The translations under genes and the position numbers were made by a program. The notes beneath the pieces were generated by a model. That model was not told where the DNA came from and made no database searches. It saw only the letters and a program-made list of their open reading frames with translations. A stretch of 64,000 nt of DNA from JAKACA01 sp963735115. GTDB lineage: Bacteria; Actinomycetota; Acidimicrobiia; Acidimicrobiales; Bog-793. Below, in pieces: positions 42,826-51,025 of this stretch. The DNA lies in assembly GCA_963735115.1 (NCBI GenBank), contig CAVTJR010000002.1, positions 248,001-312,000 on the forward strand, given 5' to 3'. Position 1 is the stretch's first letter; every line of letters starts with the position of its first letter.

Positions 42826-43215
42826 ATGATCGGTGACAAGGTTGAGCAGTTCCAAGGCAAGGGCAAGGACCCGGATGTTGTACGGGCCCACATCGAGGAA
42901 TACCTGCGGAACGACGGCTTTACGGTTCAGACCTCGCCATCGAGCGCACAGGGCGAGGTGATCCAGGCGAAGAAGGGTGGATTCCTCCGTGGGGTAGTCG
43001 ACGCAGACCGTGCCATGACCATCACCATCACGGGGACCTCCGACGACCTCACAGTCCATATCGGTATCGGCAAATGGCTCGAGCATCTTGGCGTCGCAGC
43101 CATCGAGACGTTGCTCGTTTCGGACCTGTTCCTCGTGGTGGATGTGGCCGAGAGCGCCTGGAATATCGAGATCGAGGACAAGCTCATTAAGGATCTCAAG
43201 ACATTCGTCGGTTGA
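42826..43215 (+). CDS. Conserved-looking 129-residue protein of unknown function
   Basis: Starts MIGDKVEQFQGKGKDPDVV after a GAGAGAGG ribosome binding site 5-6 nt upstream. Residues 1-30 are charged and helical; residues 40-75 form a strand-rich segment (GEVIQAKKGGFLRGVVDADR, then MTITITGTSDD); residues 75-129 alternate hydrophobic strands and helix with AAIETLLVSDLFLVVDVAESAW, amphipathic rather than a membrane span. I do not recognise the family. No partner gene is adjacent except a P-loop kinase 126 bp downstream. Codon use is less GC-biased than in core genes. Confidence 0.75.
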   Translation: MIGDKVEQFQGKGKDPDVVRAHIEEYLRNDGFTVQTSPSSAQGEVIQAKKGGFLRGVVDADRAMTITITGTSDDLTVHIGIGKWLEHLGVAAIETLLVSDLFLVVDVAESAWNIEIEDKLIKDLKTFVG

Positions 43216-43341
43216 GGGGGCTGCTACGCGAGGGTGCTCGCGACCGATCTCCGGCTTCGCATCTCGGCTGAGACGCCGCCTCAGCGGTACTGACCCCGCC
43301 CGGCTGGCGGTCGACCCCGAGCACGGCAAGCATGAGCAGCC

Positions 43342-43875
43342 GTGACTGCGTCGAGGGCGCTCTTCGTGGTGGTCTCAGGGCCACCGGCCAGCGGAAAGTC
43401 CACACTTGCTGCCGCCATCGCCTTTGAGCTCGATCTGCCGTTACTAGCCAAGGACACAATCAAAGACGCGCTCATGTCGGTCTTGCCGGTTCCCGACATT
43501 GAGGCATCACGTCAACTGGGACGAGGCGCGGTAGCCGCGATTTTGGCGGTCGCCGCCCAATCACCTTGCGGCGCCGTCCTCGAAAGCAACTTTCACCGGA
43601 CCGTCGCGGTCGCCGAGCTCCGCGGGCTTCCCGGCGTAGTTGTTGAAGTGTTCTGCCGGTGCGATCCGTTGGTGGCGGCCCTGCGCTATCGGGCACGAAC
43701 GGGTTCGCGTCATGCCGGACACTTCGACTCGCTCCGAACCACCGAAGAACTCTGGAACGACGAGGTCGCACATCCGGTCGCTGGCGGGTGGCCCGTACTG
43801 GAGGTTGCCACGAACGACCCTGTCGACGTGAGCGAGATCACCCGCTTCATTCGGGGCGTTCTCGCTGTGACGTAA
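43342..43875 (+). CDS. P-loop kinase-like protein (AAA_33 type)
   Basis: A 177-residue NTPase starting at GTG. FVVVSGPPASGKSTLAAAIA is a clean Walker A near residue 8-20; LLAKDTIKDAL resembles the D-T/D-x-I segment of zeta-toxin and chloramphenicol-phosphotransferase-like kinases; AVLESNFHR and VFCRCDPLVAALRYRART supply the second acidic strand and arginine lid. The family phosphorylates small molecules, but substrate is undetermined. No antitoxin-like partner is seen, so a toxin role is not supported. Confidence 0.82.
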   Translation: MTASRALFVVVSGPPASGKSTLAAAIAFELDLPLLAKDTIKDALMSVLPVPDIEASRQLGRGAVAAILAVAAQSPCGAVLESNFHRTVAVAELRGLPGVVVEVFCRCDPLVAALRYRARTGSRHAGHFDSLRTTEELWNDEVAHPVAGGWPVLEVATNDPVDVSEITRFIRGVLAVT

Positions 43876-44349
43876 CTGAACTGCCTGCGCGTCATCGCAC
43901 ACGAGCTGTCGGGGTCCGAAAAACGAGCCGCGCCTCCAGCCTTACGGACGAATGCCGCATCGCACCGGCGACCCTCTTCACCCCTCCGCGGCGGATAACG
44001 AACAGAGAGGATCGTGGGCTATCGCAGGGTCCGCGTGCTGGCTCGTCCCACGCGCGAGAATGGCGTCAGCTGAACATCTCCGCTTTAGGGCGTGCAGCCG
44101 ATCAAGCCAACACTCGCCCAAGCGAAGGAAACGAGCGGGCCCGAAAGGGCCCGCTTATTCTTTACCTGTTGCTCCTTCTGAGTAGTCCGCAAGACTTCGG
44201 CTGTGACGCGTTGCGACCCAGGGCCGCTGGCCGAGTCCGCACCAGGCCGAGCCGGACGGAGCGCCCTCCGCAACAGGAGCGGGCGGCACGGCAGCGGTGC
44301 TGCATTCCCGGTGCTCATCGCACCGCAGGTGGTCCCTGTCCGTCAGCGT
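43876..44349. other. 474-bp non-coding stretch with a strong terminator
   Basis: No convincing frame or tRNA on either strand. The only clear element is the hairpin at 44134-44163. The 250 bp between the kinase stop and this hairpin could be a small RNA or the relic of a gene. Confidence 0.55.
44134..44163. terminator. Strong intrinsic terminator with GAAA tetraloop
   Basis: A perfect 9-bp stem AGCGGGCCC/GGGCCCGCT closes a GAAA loop and is followed by TTATTCTTT on the plus strand; reading the other way the tail is TCGTTTCCTT. It is the best intrinsic terminator in the window and may serve both strands, ending transcripts from the kinase side and from the DUF4242 gene. Confidence 0.85.
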
Positions 44350-44595
44350 CTAGAGGAGTCCCGAGACCTCGTGCACGTCACCGCAGGGGACGCCCAGCGC
44401 CGCGTGATGGCTGCGGACAGCCTCAGCGTCCGGCGCCTCAAGCAAGCAGTACACCTTCCCTTCGGAGTTGTAGAACAACTCGACCTGGCGGACGCCGAAC
44501 TCGTCGCACGTGGCGTTCTTGGTGTCCTCCCTAAGCTGTTGGATCGCCTCGTCGGGCAGCTTGAGGTCGTCATGGAAGTCCATAAATTGGGGCAT
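44350..44595 (-). CDS. DUF4242-family small protein
   Basis: An 81-residue alpha/beta ferredoxin-like protein. MPQFMDFHDDLKLPDEAIQQL, a central VRQVELFYNSEGKVYCLLEAP and AVRSHHAALGVPCGDVHEV match the DUF4242 pattern, whose conserved His and Cys suggest metal binding. Function unknown. A GAAGGGAGGG ribosome binding site lies about 5 nt before the ATG. Single gene, no operon. Confidence 0.82.
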   Translation of the reverse strand: MPQFMDFHDDLKLPDEAIQQLREDTKNATCDEFGVRQVELFYNSEGKVYCLLEAPDAEAVRSHHAALGVPCGDVHEVSGLL

Positions 44596-44764
44596 GGAGC
44601 CCTCCCTTCAGTTGAACAGAGCGACCGTAGCGCGCGCAACGAGAATGCAGCGGCTGGTGAACCGCGAACCGAGGCGTTGCCGTCCGTCGATGTGCTTATC
44701 AGGGGCCTGCGGATAGGCTGGAAGTAGCAGGGGCTCCGGAGCCTGCCACGAGGGTCAGCGGCCG

Positions 44765-46726
44765 CTAGCTGTCCGAGGTTGTCGGTGTCGCTCTGGCGCG
44801 GTGCCTCTGCATCAGATCCCGGTAGCGGGGATCAGCACGGGCAGGCTCCAACAGCGGCGAATACATGAGCTCCAACAGCGGCAGAGCGTGCATCCCGTCG
44901 GCTCGGTCCATGGACTCCCAGAAGGCGTCCATGTCGCCTCGGGCGAGCTGCACGAAGCCGGCAAGGAAGGCGGTGCTGCTCCCGGCCCTGTCGAGCACCT
45001 CGATGCAACTTCGGACCATCTTCGGATCTCCACCTCGTACCGCCAGGAACCCCCGCAGCATGATTGCCCAGTTGCTGTCGGGATGGATTCGCTCGGCGCG
45101 GCGCAAGCTCTCCTCTGCAGCCTCGTGGTCCCCCAGCCCGAGGTAGTACTCGGCACGGTGGGTGTTGGTACGAAACTCCACCAGCGACTCGGTCCGTTCC
45201 CAATGCTCGAGCGCTTCGGTCGCGCGTCCTGCGTAGAAGTACAGACGCCCAAGAAAGGCGATGACATTCACATCCAACGGGTCGAGCCGATAAGCCTCTT
45301 CCAGCTGTCGCACCGCTTCGTCGATGTTGCCCTCCCCCGCTAGGAGCTGCGCGAGGGTCCGGTAAGGATCGGCGAAACTGGCGTTCAGCTCGATGGCGCG
45401 GCGAGCCTCGCGTTCGGCACCCGCAAGATCGTCCTCGCCGAGCATGATGATGGCGAGCTCGGAATGGGCTTCCTCAATCGTTTCGTTGATGGCGAGAGCT
45501 GCCTCTAGCTCCGCCCGGGCCATCGCAAGCGTGTCGTGATACGGCAAGAAGCCGGACGATCCCAGTACTTCATAACAAGTGGCCCTGCCGACTCGTGCGC
45601 GTGCAAGGCCGGAGTCCCGCGCGATCGCCTCTTCGAAAAACCTCAGGGCCGCGTGCTCGTTGCCCGGCTGAGCCAAGAGCCTCCGTCCCTGCAGGAACAG
45701 CGTGTACGCCTGCATGTCGCTCGTGTCCCGTTCGCCGCGAGTGGCCGCCAGAGTGACCTCTTCATCGGCACCCGACAAGAGATCGGAGATGGCGCTTGTG
45801 ATCTGGCCCGCGATGTCGTCCTGGATGGCGAAGACGTCGTCGAGCTCGCGGTCGTAGCGAGAGGACCAGAGGTGCTCCTCAGAGCTCGTGTCGATCAGCT
45901 GGGCCGTGATCCGTACCCGGTTGCCTGCCTTTCGGACGCTGCACTCGACGGCCATGCCGACCCGAAGGGAGCGTCCGATCTCGGCCGCTGTCTCCGCCGT
46001 GTTCTTGTAGTGCATGGCAGTGGTGCGAGCGATGACACGAAGACCTTTGATGTGGGCGAGCCTCTCGATGAGCTCCTCTGTCATCCCGTCAGCGAAGTAC
46101 TCGTCGCTCGGGTCGGGACTCAGGTTCGCAAAGGGCAGGACAACGATGCGACGGATCCGCTCATCGGACGCACGTTGCGCCGCACGGTCGTCCGCCACCG
46201 GGTGCGACGACGCCTGGGTGATCCTGTACAGCTGGATGGCGACATCGATGTTCTTCAGCTCCGGCGTCCCGATGGACTGAAAGGACACCGCCAACTTGTT
46301 GTAGACCTGGTCGTAGACCTGCTGGGAGACGCAGACGCCACCGTGATCCGCATGCGGCTCGATGCGTGCCACGATGTTGACCGCATCTCCGTAGACGTCC
46401 TCGTCTCGGTGGACGACGTCCCCGAGGTGGACTCCAATCCGAAGCGAGATGGGCTCGCCTTCGCAGTCGGAGTTTCGCCGTTTCACGGCGCTTTGTATCT
46501 CGAGCGAACAGCGCACGGCGTCGAGGGCGCTCGCGAACTCCACCAGTAAGCCGTCGCCCAGCGACTTGACGGCGCGGCCGCCGAAGGCACCGAGGATCGG
46601 GCGGACGATCTCCTCCTGCTCCCGCGCAAGCTCCAAGGCAAGCTTTTCGTCCCGCTGGGTCAGCGAGGAGTAGCCGACCATGTCGGTGAGCATCACGGCT
46701 GCCAGTTGGCGACGATCTCCCGTCAC
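44765..46726 (-). CDS. Class III adenylate/guanylate cyclase with TPR tail
   Basis: A 653-residue cytosolic protein. Residues 1-165 are the cyclase domain: AAVMLTDMVGYSSLTQRDE with the metal aspartate, VKSLGDGLLVEF, LRIGVHLGDVV and YGDAVNIVARIE with the transition-state Asn-X3-Arg. Residues about 190-320 resemble the FlgO/TolB-N-like domain that joins such cyclases (VVLPFANLSPDPSDEYFADG); the rest is TPR repeats. It probably senses a partner through its TPR domain and makes cAMP. GTG start. This architecture is common in rhizobia and Acidimicrobiia; here it stands alone in the accessory zone. Confidence 0.92.
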   Translation of the reverse strand: MTGDRRQLAAVMLTDMVGYSSLTQRDEKLALELAREQEEIVRPILGAFGGRAVKSLGDGLLVEFASALDAVRCSLEIQSAVKRRNSDCEGEPISLRIGVHLGDVVHRDEDVYGDAVNIVARIEPHADHGGVCVSQQVYDQVYNKLAVSFQSIGTPELKNIDVAIQLYRITQASSHPVADDRAAQRASDERIRRIVVLPFANLSPDPSDEYFADGMTEELIERLAHIKGLRVIARTTAMHYKNTAETAAEIGRSLRVGMAVECSVRKAGNRVRITAQLIDTSSEEHLWSSRYDRELDDVFAIQDDIAGQITSAISDLLSGADEEVTLAATRGERDTSDMQAYTLFLQGRRLLAQPGNEHAALRFFEEAIARDSGLARARVGRATCYEVLGSSGFLPYHDTLAMARAELEAALAINETIEEAHSELAIIMLGEDDLAGAEREARRAIELNASFADPYRTLAQLLAGEGNIDEAVRQLEEAYRLDPLDVNVIAFLGRLYFYAGRATEALEHWERTESLVEFRTNTHRAEYYLGLGDHEAAEESLRRAERIHPDSNWAIMLRGFLAVRGGDPKMVRSCIEVLDRAGSSTAFLAGFVQLARGDMDAFWESMDRADGMHALPLLELMYSPLLEPARADPRYRDLMQRHRARATPTTSDS

Positions 46727-46850
46727 ACCCCGAATCTACTGGGGCAATTGGCAAAGCGCCGAAGGCTGCCGACGGCGTCTTCTCCGCGCACGCAGTCGAC
46801 GCTCGTCACCCGTTCCACGCAATCGGGCGCCTTGCCACCCGCGCCTCGGT

Positions 46851-46877
46851 CTCCGCCCGCCCTGCTCGCGGGCGGAG
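46851..46877. repeat. Perfect 10-bp inverted repeat upstream of the cyclase gene
   Basis: CTCCGCCCGC and GCGGGCGGAG flank a 7-nt loop. It sits 125 bp before the cyclase start and 58 bp before the small lipoprotein-like frame. No T-tract. It may be an operator, an RNA hairpin or a relic. Confidence 0.55.
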
Positions 46878-46934
46878 GCGGCAGATGGCGCGCAAGAAGA
46901 TGGCAGCACTAGGCGTCTCGACCAAGTGGTGAAC

Positions 46935-47162
46935 ATGAAGAGCCGCACGTCCAACCGAGCGGGCTCGGCCGCGCTCATTGCCGTCATCTGCTTTCTCCTG
47001 GGAGCCTGTCGCCCACGCCGCGTCCGTGTGCCGGTGTCGCCGGCCCTGTGTACGTGCACATTCCAGACTCCCCTTCGTCCAGTCTCCATCGATGACGCCG
47101 AGCACGCACGAAACTCATCGGTCACCCCACGGACAAGGCTCGTCCGGAAGACCTCCTGCTAA
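46935..47162 (+). CDS. Candidate small lipoprotein (75 residues), possibly truncated
   Basis: The frame starts MKSRTSNRAGSAALIAVICF and continues LLGAC, a good lipoprotein signal peptide with the lipobox cysteine near residue 25. After that the 50 residues are basic and Pro/Arg-rich with no resemblance to a domain. A frameshift after the signal peptide is possible but neither other frame is clearly better. The surrounding 526 bp (46727-47252) hold no other gene. Support is only the signal peptide. Confidence 0.35.
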   Translation: MKSRTSNRAGSAALIAVICFLLGACRPRRVRVPVSPALCTCTFQTPLRPVSIDDAEHARNSSVTPRTRLVRKTSC

Positions 47163-47252
47163 TCCGCCAACTTCGTACATGGCTCTCGTCTGGGGCGACC
47201 TTGACGCCTGGGCGTGGCGGTCGCGGACCAGAAGATGGAGTGAAATAGATAC

Positions 47253-47798
47253 ATGGCCGACACCGCGACATCGCTCATCACCACCTTCGACTACGTGTGG
47301 GATCGCCTCATGACTCGGCTGGCAGGTTTGAGTGATGCCGAGTACCTGTGGGAGCCCGTCGCGGGCTGCTGGTCGCTTCGGCAGGGCAGCGACGGTCGTT
47401 GGAGACTCGACGGCGGCGGGGGCGGCGGTCCAGCTCCCGATCCGGCTCCGGTCTCCACGATCGCCTGGCGCCTCGGCCACGTCGGCGGATTGACCCTTGG
47501 CGGTTTCGCGAACCTGCGCTTCGGTGACGGCACTCTCACGTCCGAAACCATCGAGTTTCCGGCCACCGCGATCGAGGTCGGCGCATTCCTGACTGAGCAC
47601 TACGGCACCTGGCGGGAGGCAATCGGTGAACTCAACCGGGCTGCGTGGGAGGCTCCTCTCGGGCCGTCGTTTGGCCCGTACGCCGAGGACAACACGGTCG
47701 ATTTAGCTCTCCACGTCCTCGACGAGGTCATTCACCACGGAGCCGAAGTTGGCGTGCTGCGTGACCTCTACGCCCACCGCGCTTCATTGTCCCCCTAG
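47253..47798 (+). CDS. DinB-family putative metal-dependent protein
   Basis: A 181-residue four-helix bundle. The opening SLITTFDYVWDRLMTRLAGLSDAEYLWEP, the Pro/Gly loop, STIAWRLGHVGGL and LHVLDEVIHHGAEVGVLRDLY give the three-histidine metal site of DinB/YfiT proteins (His in RLGHV and in IHHG). These include bacillithiol/mycothiol-linked enzymes and unknowns. A GGAG site lies 13 nt upstream of the ATG. Confidence 0.88.
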   Translation: MADTATSLITTFDYVWDRLMTRLAGLSDAEYLWEPVAGCWSLRQGSDGRWRLDGGGGGGPAPDPAPVSTIAWRLGHVGGLTLGGFANLRFGDGTLTSETIEFPATAIEVGAFLTEHYGTWREAIGELNRAAWEAPLGPSFGPYAEDNTVDLALHVLDEVIHHGAEVGVLRDLYAHRASLSP

Positions 47799-47815
47799 GC
47801 GAGCGGCCGCTTCCC

Positions 47816-47831
47816 GGCGCCCTCTGGCGCC
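47816..47831. terminator. Short hairpin between convergent DinB and reductase genes
   Basis: GGCGCC repeats as its own complement around CTCT, 18 bp after the DinB stop. Six base pairs, no T-tract; weak. Confidence 0.25.
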
Positions 47832-47915
47832 CCTCGCCCGCAGCCATCCGCCCAGAACTGGCGAAGCTCTCGCCTGGCAGCGGCGGTGCGCGGTCTTCCG
47901 TTGCCGCCGGGACCG

Positions 47916-48836
47916 TCAGGGTTCGAGGACGATCTTGCCCAGCGTGTGGTGCTGCTCGAGCTCATGGAAGGCCTCGCGCACCTTTGCGAGCGGATAGGTC
48001 TTGGCGATGGGAATCTCGAGGCGTCCCTTTGCGATCAACTCGGCCAATTCGGCGAGCACTTGAGCGTTGGCAGCGGCGGCGCTCCCATCGGTCTTGGCCC
48101 CGTATGTCTGCGCGGCCGCCCGGTCGATGATGGTGTCGATGCGGTCCGGTGGCACACCCAACGCGACGGCCATCTCGACGTACCCGCCGCCGAAGGTGTC
48201 GATGAAGGCGTCGATGCGCCCGTCGCTAGCTTCCTTGATGCGGTCGGCCACCCCGTCGCCGTAGGCGACCGGGATCACGCCGTGGCTGGCCAGCCAGCCG
48301 TGATGCCCCTCGCTGGCCAGGCCGATCACCTTGGCGCCGGCGTCGGCGGCCAGCTGGACGGCGAGCGAGCCAACGCCGCCTGCCGCCCCGGACACCACGA
48401 CGGTGTCGCCTGGGACGAGATTCACGGCCCGCACGGCAGCGTAGGCGGTTGTCCCCACGACGAACAGTGAGCCCGCCACCTCCCAGGGCACGCTGGCTGG
48501 GCGCTCCACCAGGTGGTCGACATCGGCCACCACGAGCTCAGCGTGGCTGCCCCGGGTCTCGACGAAACCCAGGACCTCGTCACCGGCGCTGAAGCGGGAG
48601 ACACCAGGGCCCACCTCTTCCACGATGCCAGCGAGGTCGCTTCCCTCACCCGAAGGGAAGGTGGCCGGCCAAATGGCATGCAGCAACCCCTTTCGGATGG
48701 AAGCCTCGCCCGGGTTGATGCCAGCGGCCACGACCTTGACCAGGACCTGGCCTGGCCCGGGAACCGGTCGGAAGACCTCCACGACCTTGAGGACATCGAT
48801 GTCGCCGTACTCGTCGAATCTCACAGCAAGCGGCAC
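47916..48836 (-). CDS. Quinone oxidoreductase-like medium-chain dehydrogenase/reductase
   Basis: A 306-residue MDR protein without catalytic zinc ligands. N-terminal VRFDEYGDIDVLKVVEV, substrate loop FPSGEGSDLAGIVEEVGPGV, and cofactor motif VVVSGAAGGVGSLAVQLA favour NADPH. The family reduces quinones or enones. GTG at 48836 is selected because AAGGGAGATC lies just upstream and the domain begins there; the open frame to 48914 has no site. Confidence 0.9.
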   Translation of the reverse strand: MPLAVRFDEYGDIDVLKVVEVFRPVPGPGQVLVKVVAAGINPGEASIRKGLLHAIWPATFPSGEGSDLAGIVEEVGPGVSRFSAGDEVLGFVETRGSHAELVVADVDHLVERPASVPWEVAGSLFVVGTTAYAAVRAVNLVPGDTVVVSGAAGGVGSLAVQLAADAGAKVIGLASEGHHGWLASHGVIPVAYGDGVADRIKEASDGRIDAFIDTFGGGYVEMAVALGVPPDRIDTIIDRAAAQTYGAKTDGSAAAANAQVLAELAELIAKGRLEIPIAKTYPLAKVREAFHELEQHHTLGKIVLEP

Positions 48837-49142
48837 GGGGATCTCCCTTCCTGGGATGACGCTGGGGACAACCGCGCAGGCGCCGTGTTCATTCCGACCT
48901 CGTGCCGACCTCAACGAGTCGGGCTACCTGCTGAAGGTTCCGTTGCCTGCGGCCGACGATGGCCCGTGGCGGCTCGGGGAGCCTCTACTTCAGGCGGACG
49001 GGATCTGACCCGCCTCCAGCAGGTTCCGGTTCGCGCATCAGCAGAGGGACGCCGCGCGTGATTGCCACCCAATGATGGAAAGCCACGTAGGACTCCGCGA
49101 CGTGGACGACGTCACGGCTCGCCGCAGTGACATGATGCCCAC
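48837..49142. other. 306-bp divergent region with possible gene relics
   Basis: Lies between the quinone reductase and the VOC gene. Frames on both strands look faintly protein-like: on the minus strand a stretch before a TAG at about 48987 reads DVVHVAESYVAFHHWVAITR, and on the plus strand one ending near 49008 reads ADLNESGYLLKVPLP. Neither has a start or a family I know. Likely decayed sequence. Confidence 0.3.
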
Positions 49143-49532
49143 ATGCGCGGACGATCTCGGACTGATTGGTGGGGCGTGGTGCTCGAGGCACCCGATGGCG
49201 TAGCGCTCGCCAACTTCTACGCCAGTGTGCTCGGGTGGCAGATCGCCAAGCAGGACCACGAGGGCGCTGGGATAGCCGTCCCCGGCACCTCGTCCTACCT
49301 GGCCTTCCAGTCCTCGCCGACCTTCGTTCCGCCGGCCTGGCCGTCTGCCGGTGGGCGACAGCAGATGATGATGCACATCGACGTCGCCGTGGACGATCTG
49401 GCCGCTGCCGTGGCCGATGCCGTCGAACTAGGCGCGACCGTCGCCGAGTACCAGCCGCAGGAAGACGTCCGCGTGCTCCTCGATCCTGTCGGCCACCCGT
49501 TCTGCCTGTATCTCGACCACGCGCTCGATTGA
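49143..49532 (+). CDS. VOC/glyoxalase-like protein
   Basis: A 129-residue beta-alpha-beta-beta-beta protein. WGVVLEAPDGVALANFYASVLGW, a mid MMMHIDVAVDDLAAAVADAV and VLLDPVGHPFCLYLD are standard vicinal oxygen chelate segments, with the histidine and terminal acid in place for metal. Substrate unknown. Confidence 0.88.
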   Translation: MRGRSRTDWWGVVLEAPDGVALANFYASVLGWQIAKQDHEGAGIAVPGTSSYLAFQSSPTFVPPAWPSAGGRQQMMMHIDVAVDDLAAAVADAVELGATVAEYQPQEDVRVLLDPVGHPFCLYLDHALD

Positions 49533-49553
49533 TCGCCCACCCGCAGGCCAGGA

Positions 49554-49601
49554 CTACCGGATGTGCACGCCGGAGTTGGCCCGCGCCACGATCACCCGCT
49601 C
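49554..49601 (-). pseudogene. 3' remnant of a lost acyl-CoA dehydrogenase gene
   Basis: The last 15 codons before a TAG read ERVIVARANSGVHIR, matching the C-terminus RLIVARAISGVHIR of the dehydrogenase at 51720 in all but a few positions, in the same orientation. Nothing upstream of 49601 continues the match; there the sequence becomes the 2H phosphoesterase 3' end, whose stop lies inside the remnant. It marks a recombination joint. Confidence 0.75.
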
Positions 49602-50170
49602 AGGGGAACCCTGAGAACACGGCGGAAGCGTAGGGAATTGTCGGGCACGGCGTACTCGATCTCCTGGCAGACCCACTCGCCCTCCCGGACGGTCCCGCGC
49701 AGGCGCTGAGCCAGGGCAAACGATTCGTCAAGGCTGATGAACTCAGCAACGGTCATATGTGGGGGAACGTCGCGCCGGCTAAGCGGCGACGCACGGAACA
49801 GAGCAGAGGAGTGCACTGCTGACCTCAAGCCGGCGAAGGCTTCGGTCGGTTCGATCCGATAGACGACCCCCGGATACGGCGTCGTCGAATGAACGTCGCC
49901 GTATCGAATGACGAAGGGCGCCACCTTCCCCAATACCCTCCTAAGCTCCGCGACGTCGTCTGCTCCGAGCGCTCTGGGCACCGGTTCACTCAGACTGACG
50001 TGGGCCTGACAGGCCCGGTGGGATATGGGGTCGTAACGCTCCCGGAGCCCGTCTACCTCCTCAATGATTTCTTCGGGGGGGAAGACATAGAAGCCGCCGA
50101 ATCGGTACTCCAGCTGCCATTCCTCCCATCCCGAGGTGTCCGTCGGATACGGGATCGACAGCTCAGCCAT
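49592..50170 (-). CDS. 2H phosphoesterase / 2'-5' RNA ligase-like protein
   Basis: A 192-residue protein with two HxTx/HxS-type motifs: HVSLSEP near residue 57 and HMTVAEF near residue 138, the paired catalytic histidines of the 2H superfamily. The pair lies at roughly equal distance from the two lobes. Possible activities include cyclic phosphodiesterase or RNA ligase. Its C-terminal residues overlap the acyl-CoA dehydrogenase relic, so the natural C-terminus may have been altered by recombination. Confidence 0.85.
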   Translation of the reverse strand: MAELSIPYPTDTSGWEEWQLEYRFGGFYVFPPEEIIEEVDGLRERYDPISHRACQAHVSLSEPVPRALGADDVAELRRVLGKVAPFVIRYGDVHSTTPYPGVVYRIEPTEAFAGLRSAVHSSALFRASPLSRRDVPPHMTVAEFISLDESFALAQRLRGTVREGEWVCQEIEYAVPDNSLRFRRVLRVPLSG

Positions 50171-50379
50171 CGGGCCAAGCTATCCGGGTTCTGTCGAGCT
50201 AATCCCTCCCCAGGCTTCGGCTGGTTGGCAGGCGAACCCGCCTAATCGAGGGTCCCGAAGCTACGCTCGGCGGCCCAGGAAGTAGAGGAGCTCAGTCTGG
50301 ACGTCCGCCCCCGAAGGTGGGTCCAACTTCGGACCGAACACGTTCGGTTGGCGGATCATGGCGTCCATGGGCTTTCACG

Positions 50380-50967
50380 CTGGCAAGGCTGCTGTTGGCC
50401 CGAGCCAAGGTAGCCCGCACGGAAGCCCCGGCTGGCGACGTGCTCGTTCTGCTCGAGCGCCTCCTTCAGGACGCTCTTGCGGGATCGAGGGCCGGCAGCG
50501 TGATCGAGATCCTGGCGCTCGAGGCGCTCGCACTAGGGGCCCACGGCGACACCGCTGCCGCGATCGGCGCCCTCGAACGCGCGCTGAGAGGGGCGAAGCC
50601 GGAGGGTTATGTACGACTCTTCACCGACGAAGGCCCGCAGATGGCGACCCTGCTGAAAGAGGCAGCGAGGCGCGACATCGTTCCTGCCTACATCGACGAG
50701 CTTCTCGCGGCCGGTGCTGAACCGGGGGTCAGGGCGCCCAATAAACACGGGCTGATTGAGCCGCTCAGCGAGCGTGAACTGGACGTGCTGCGGCTTCTCG
50801 GATCCGACCTGAGCGGTCCGGACATTGCGCGCGAACTATTGGTGTCGATCAACACCATGCGGACTCACACGAAGAGCATCTACACCAAGCTCGGCGTGAA
50901 CAACCGTCGGGCAGCTGTCCGGCGAGCTCAGGAACTCGATCTGCTTTCGCGCTCTCGCCGGCGCTAG
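50380..50967 (+). pseudogene. 3' fragment of a LAL/MalT-type LuxR regulator
   Basis: The 195 codons show the tail of the helical TPR-like region (LERLLQDALAGSRAGSVIEIL, GAHGDTAAAIGALERAL, GYVRLFTDEGPQMATLLKEA) followed by a LuxR helix-turn-helix (LSERELDVLRLLGSDLSGPD, ARELLVSINTMRTHTKSIY). The N-terminal AAA domain of LAL proteins (about 700 residues) is missing, and the upstream sequence is not related. A short product could still bind DNA, but no start with a ribosome binding site is seen. Confidence 0.8.
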
Positions 50968-51025
50968 AGAAGTTCGCGGACCATCCGATAACCGTCTGAT
51001 CTGCGCCATTGAGCTGAGGAAATGA

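Noticed and set aside
43342..43875. Zeta-toxin of a toxin-antitoxin pair
   Set aside because: The kinase resembles the broad family, but no small antitoxin gene precedes or follows it.
43876..44133. tRNA or tmRNA before the strong terminator
   Set aside because: No T-loop GTTCRANYC or acceptor-stem pairing could be found by eye.
48625..49008. Plus-strand frame of 127 codons opposite the quinone reductase
   Set aside because: Most of it is antisense shadow; only the last 35 codons look faintly protein-like and are mentioned as a possible relic.
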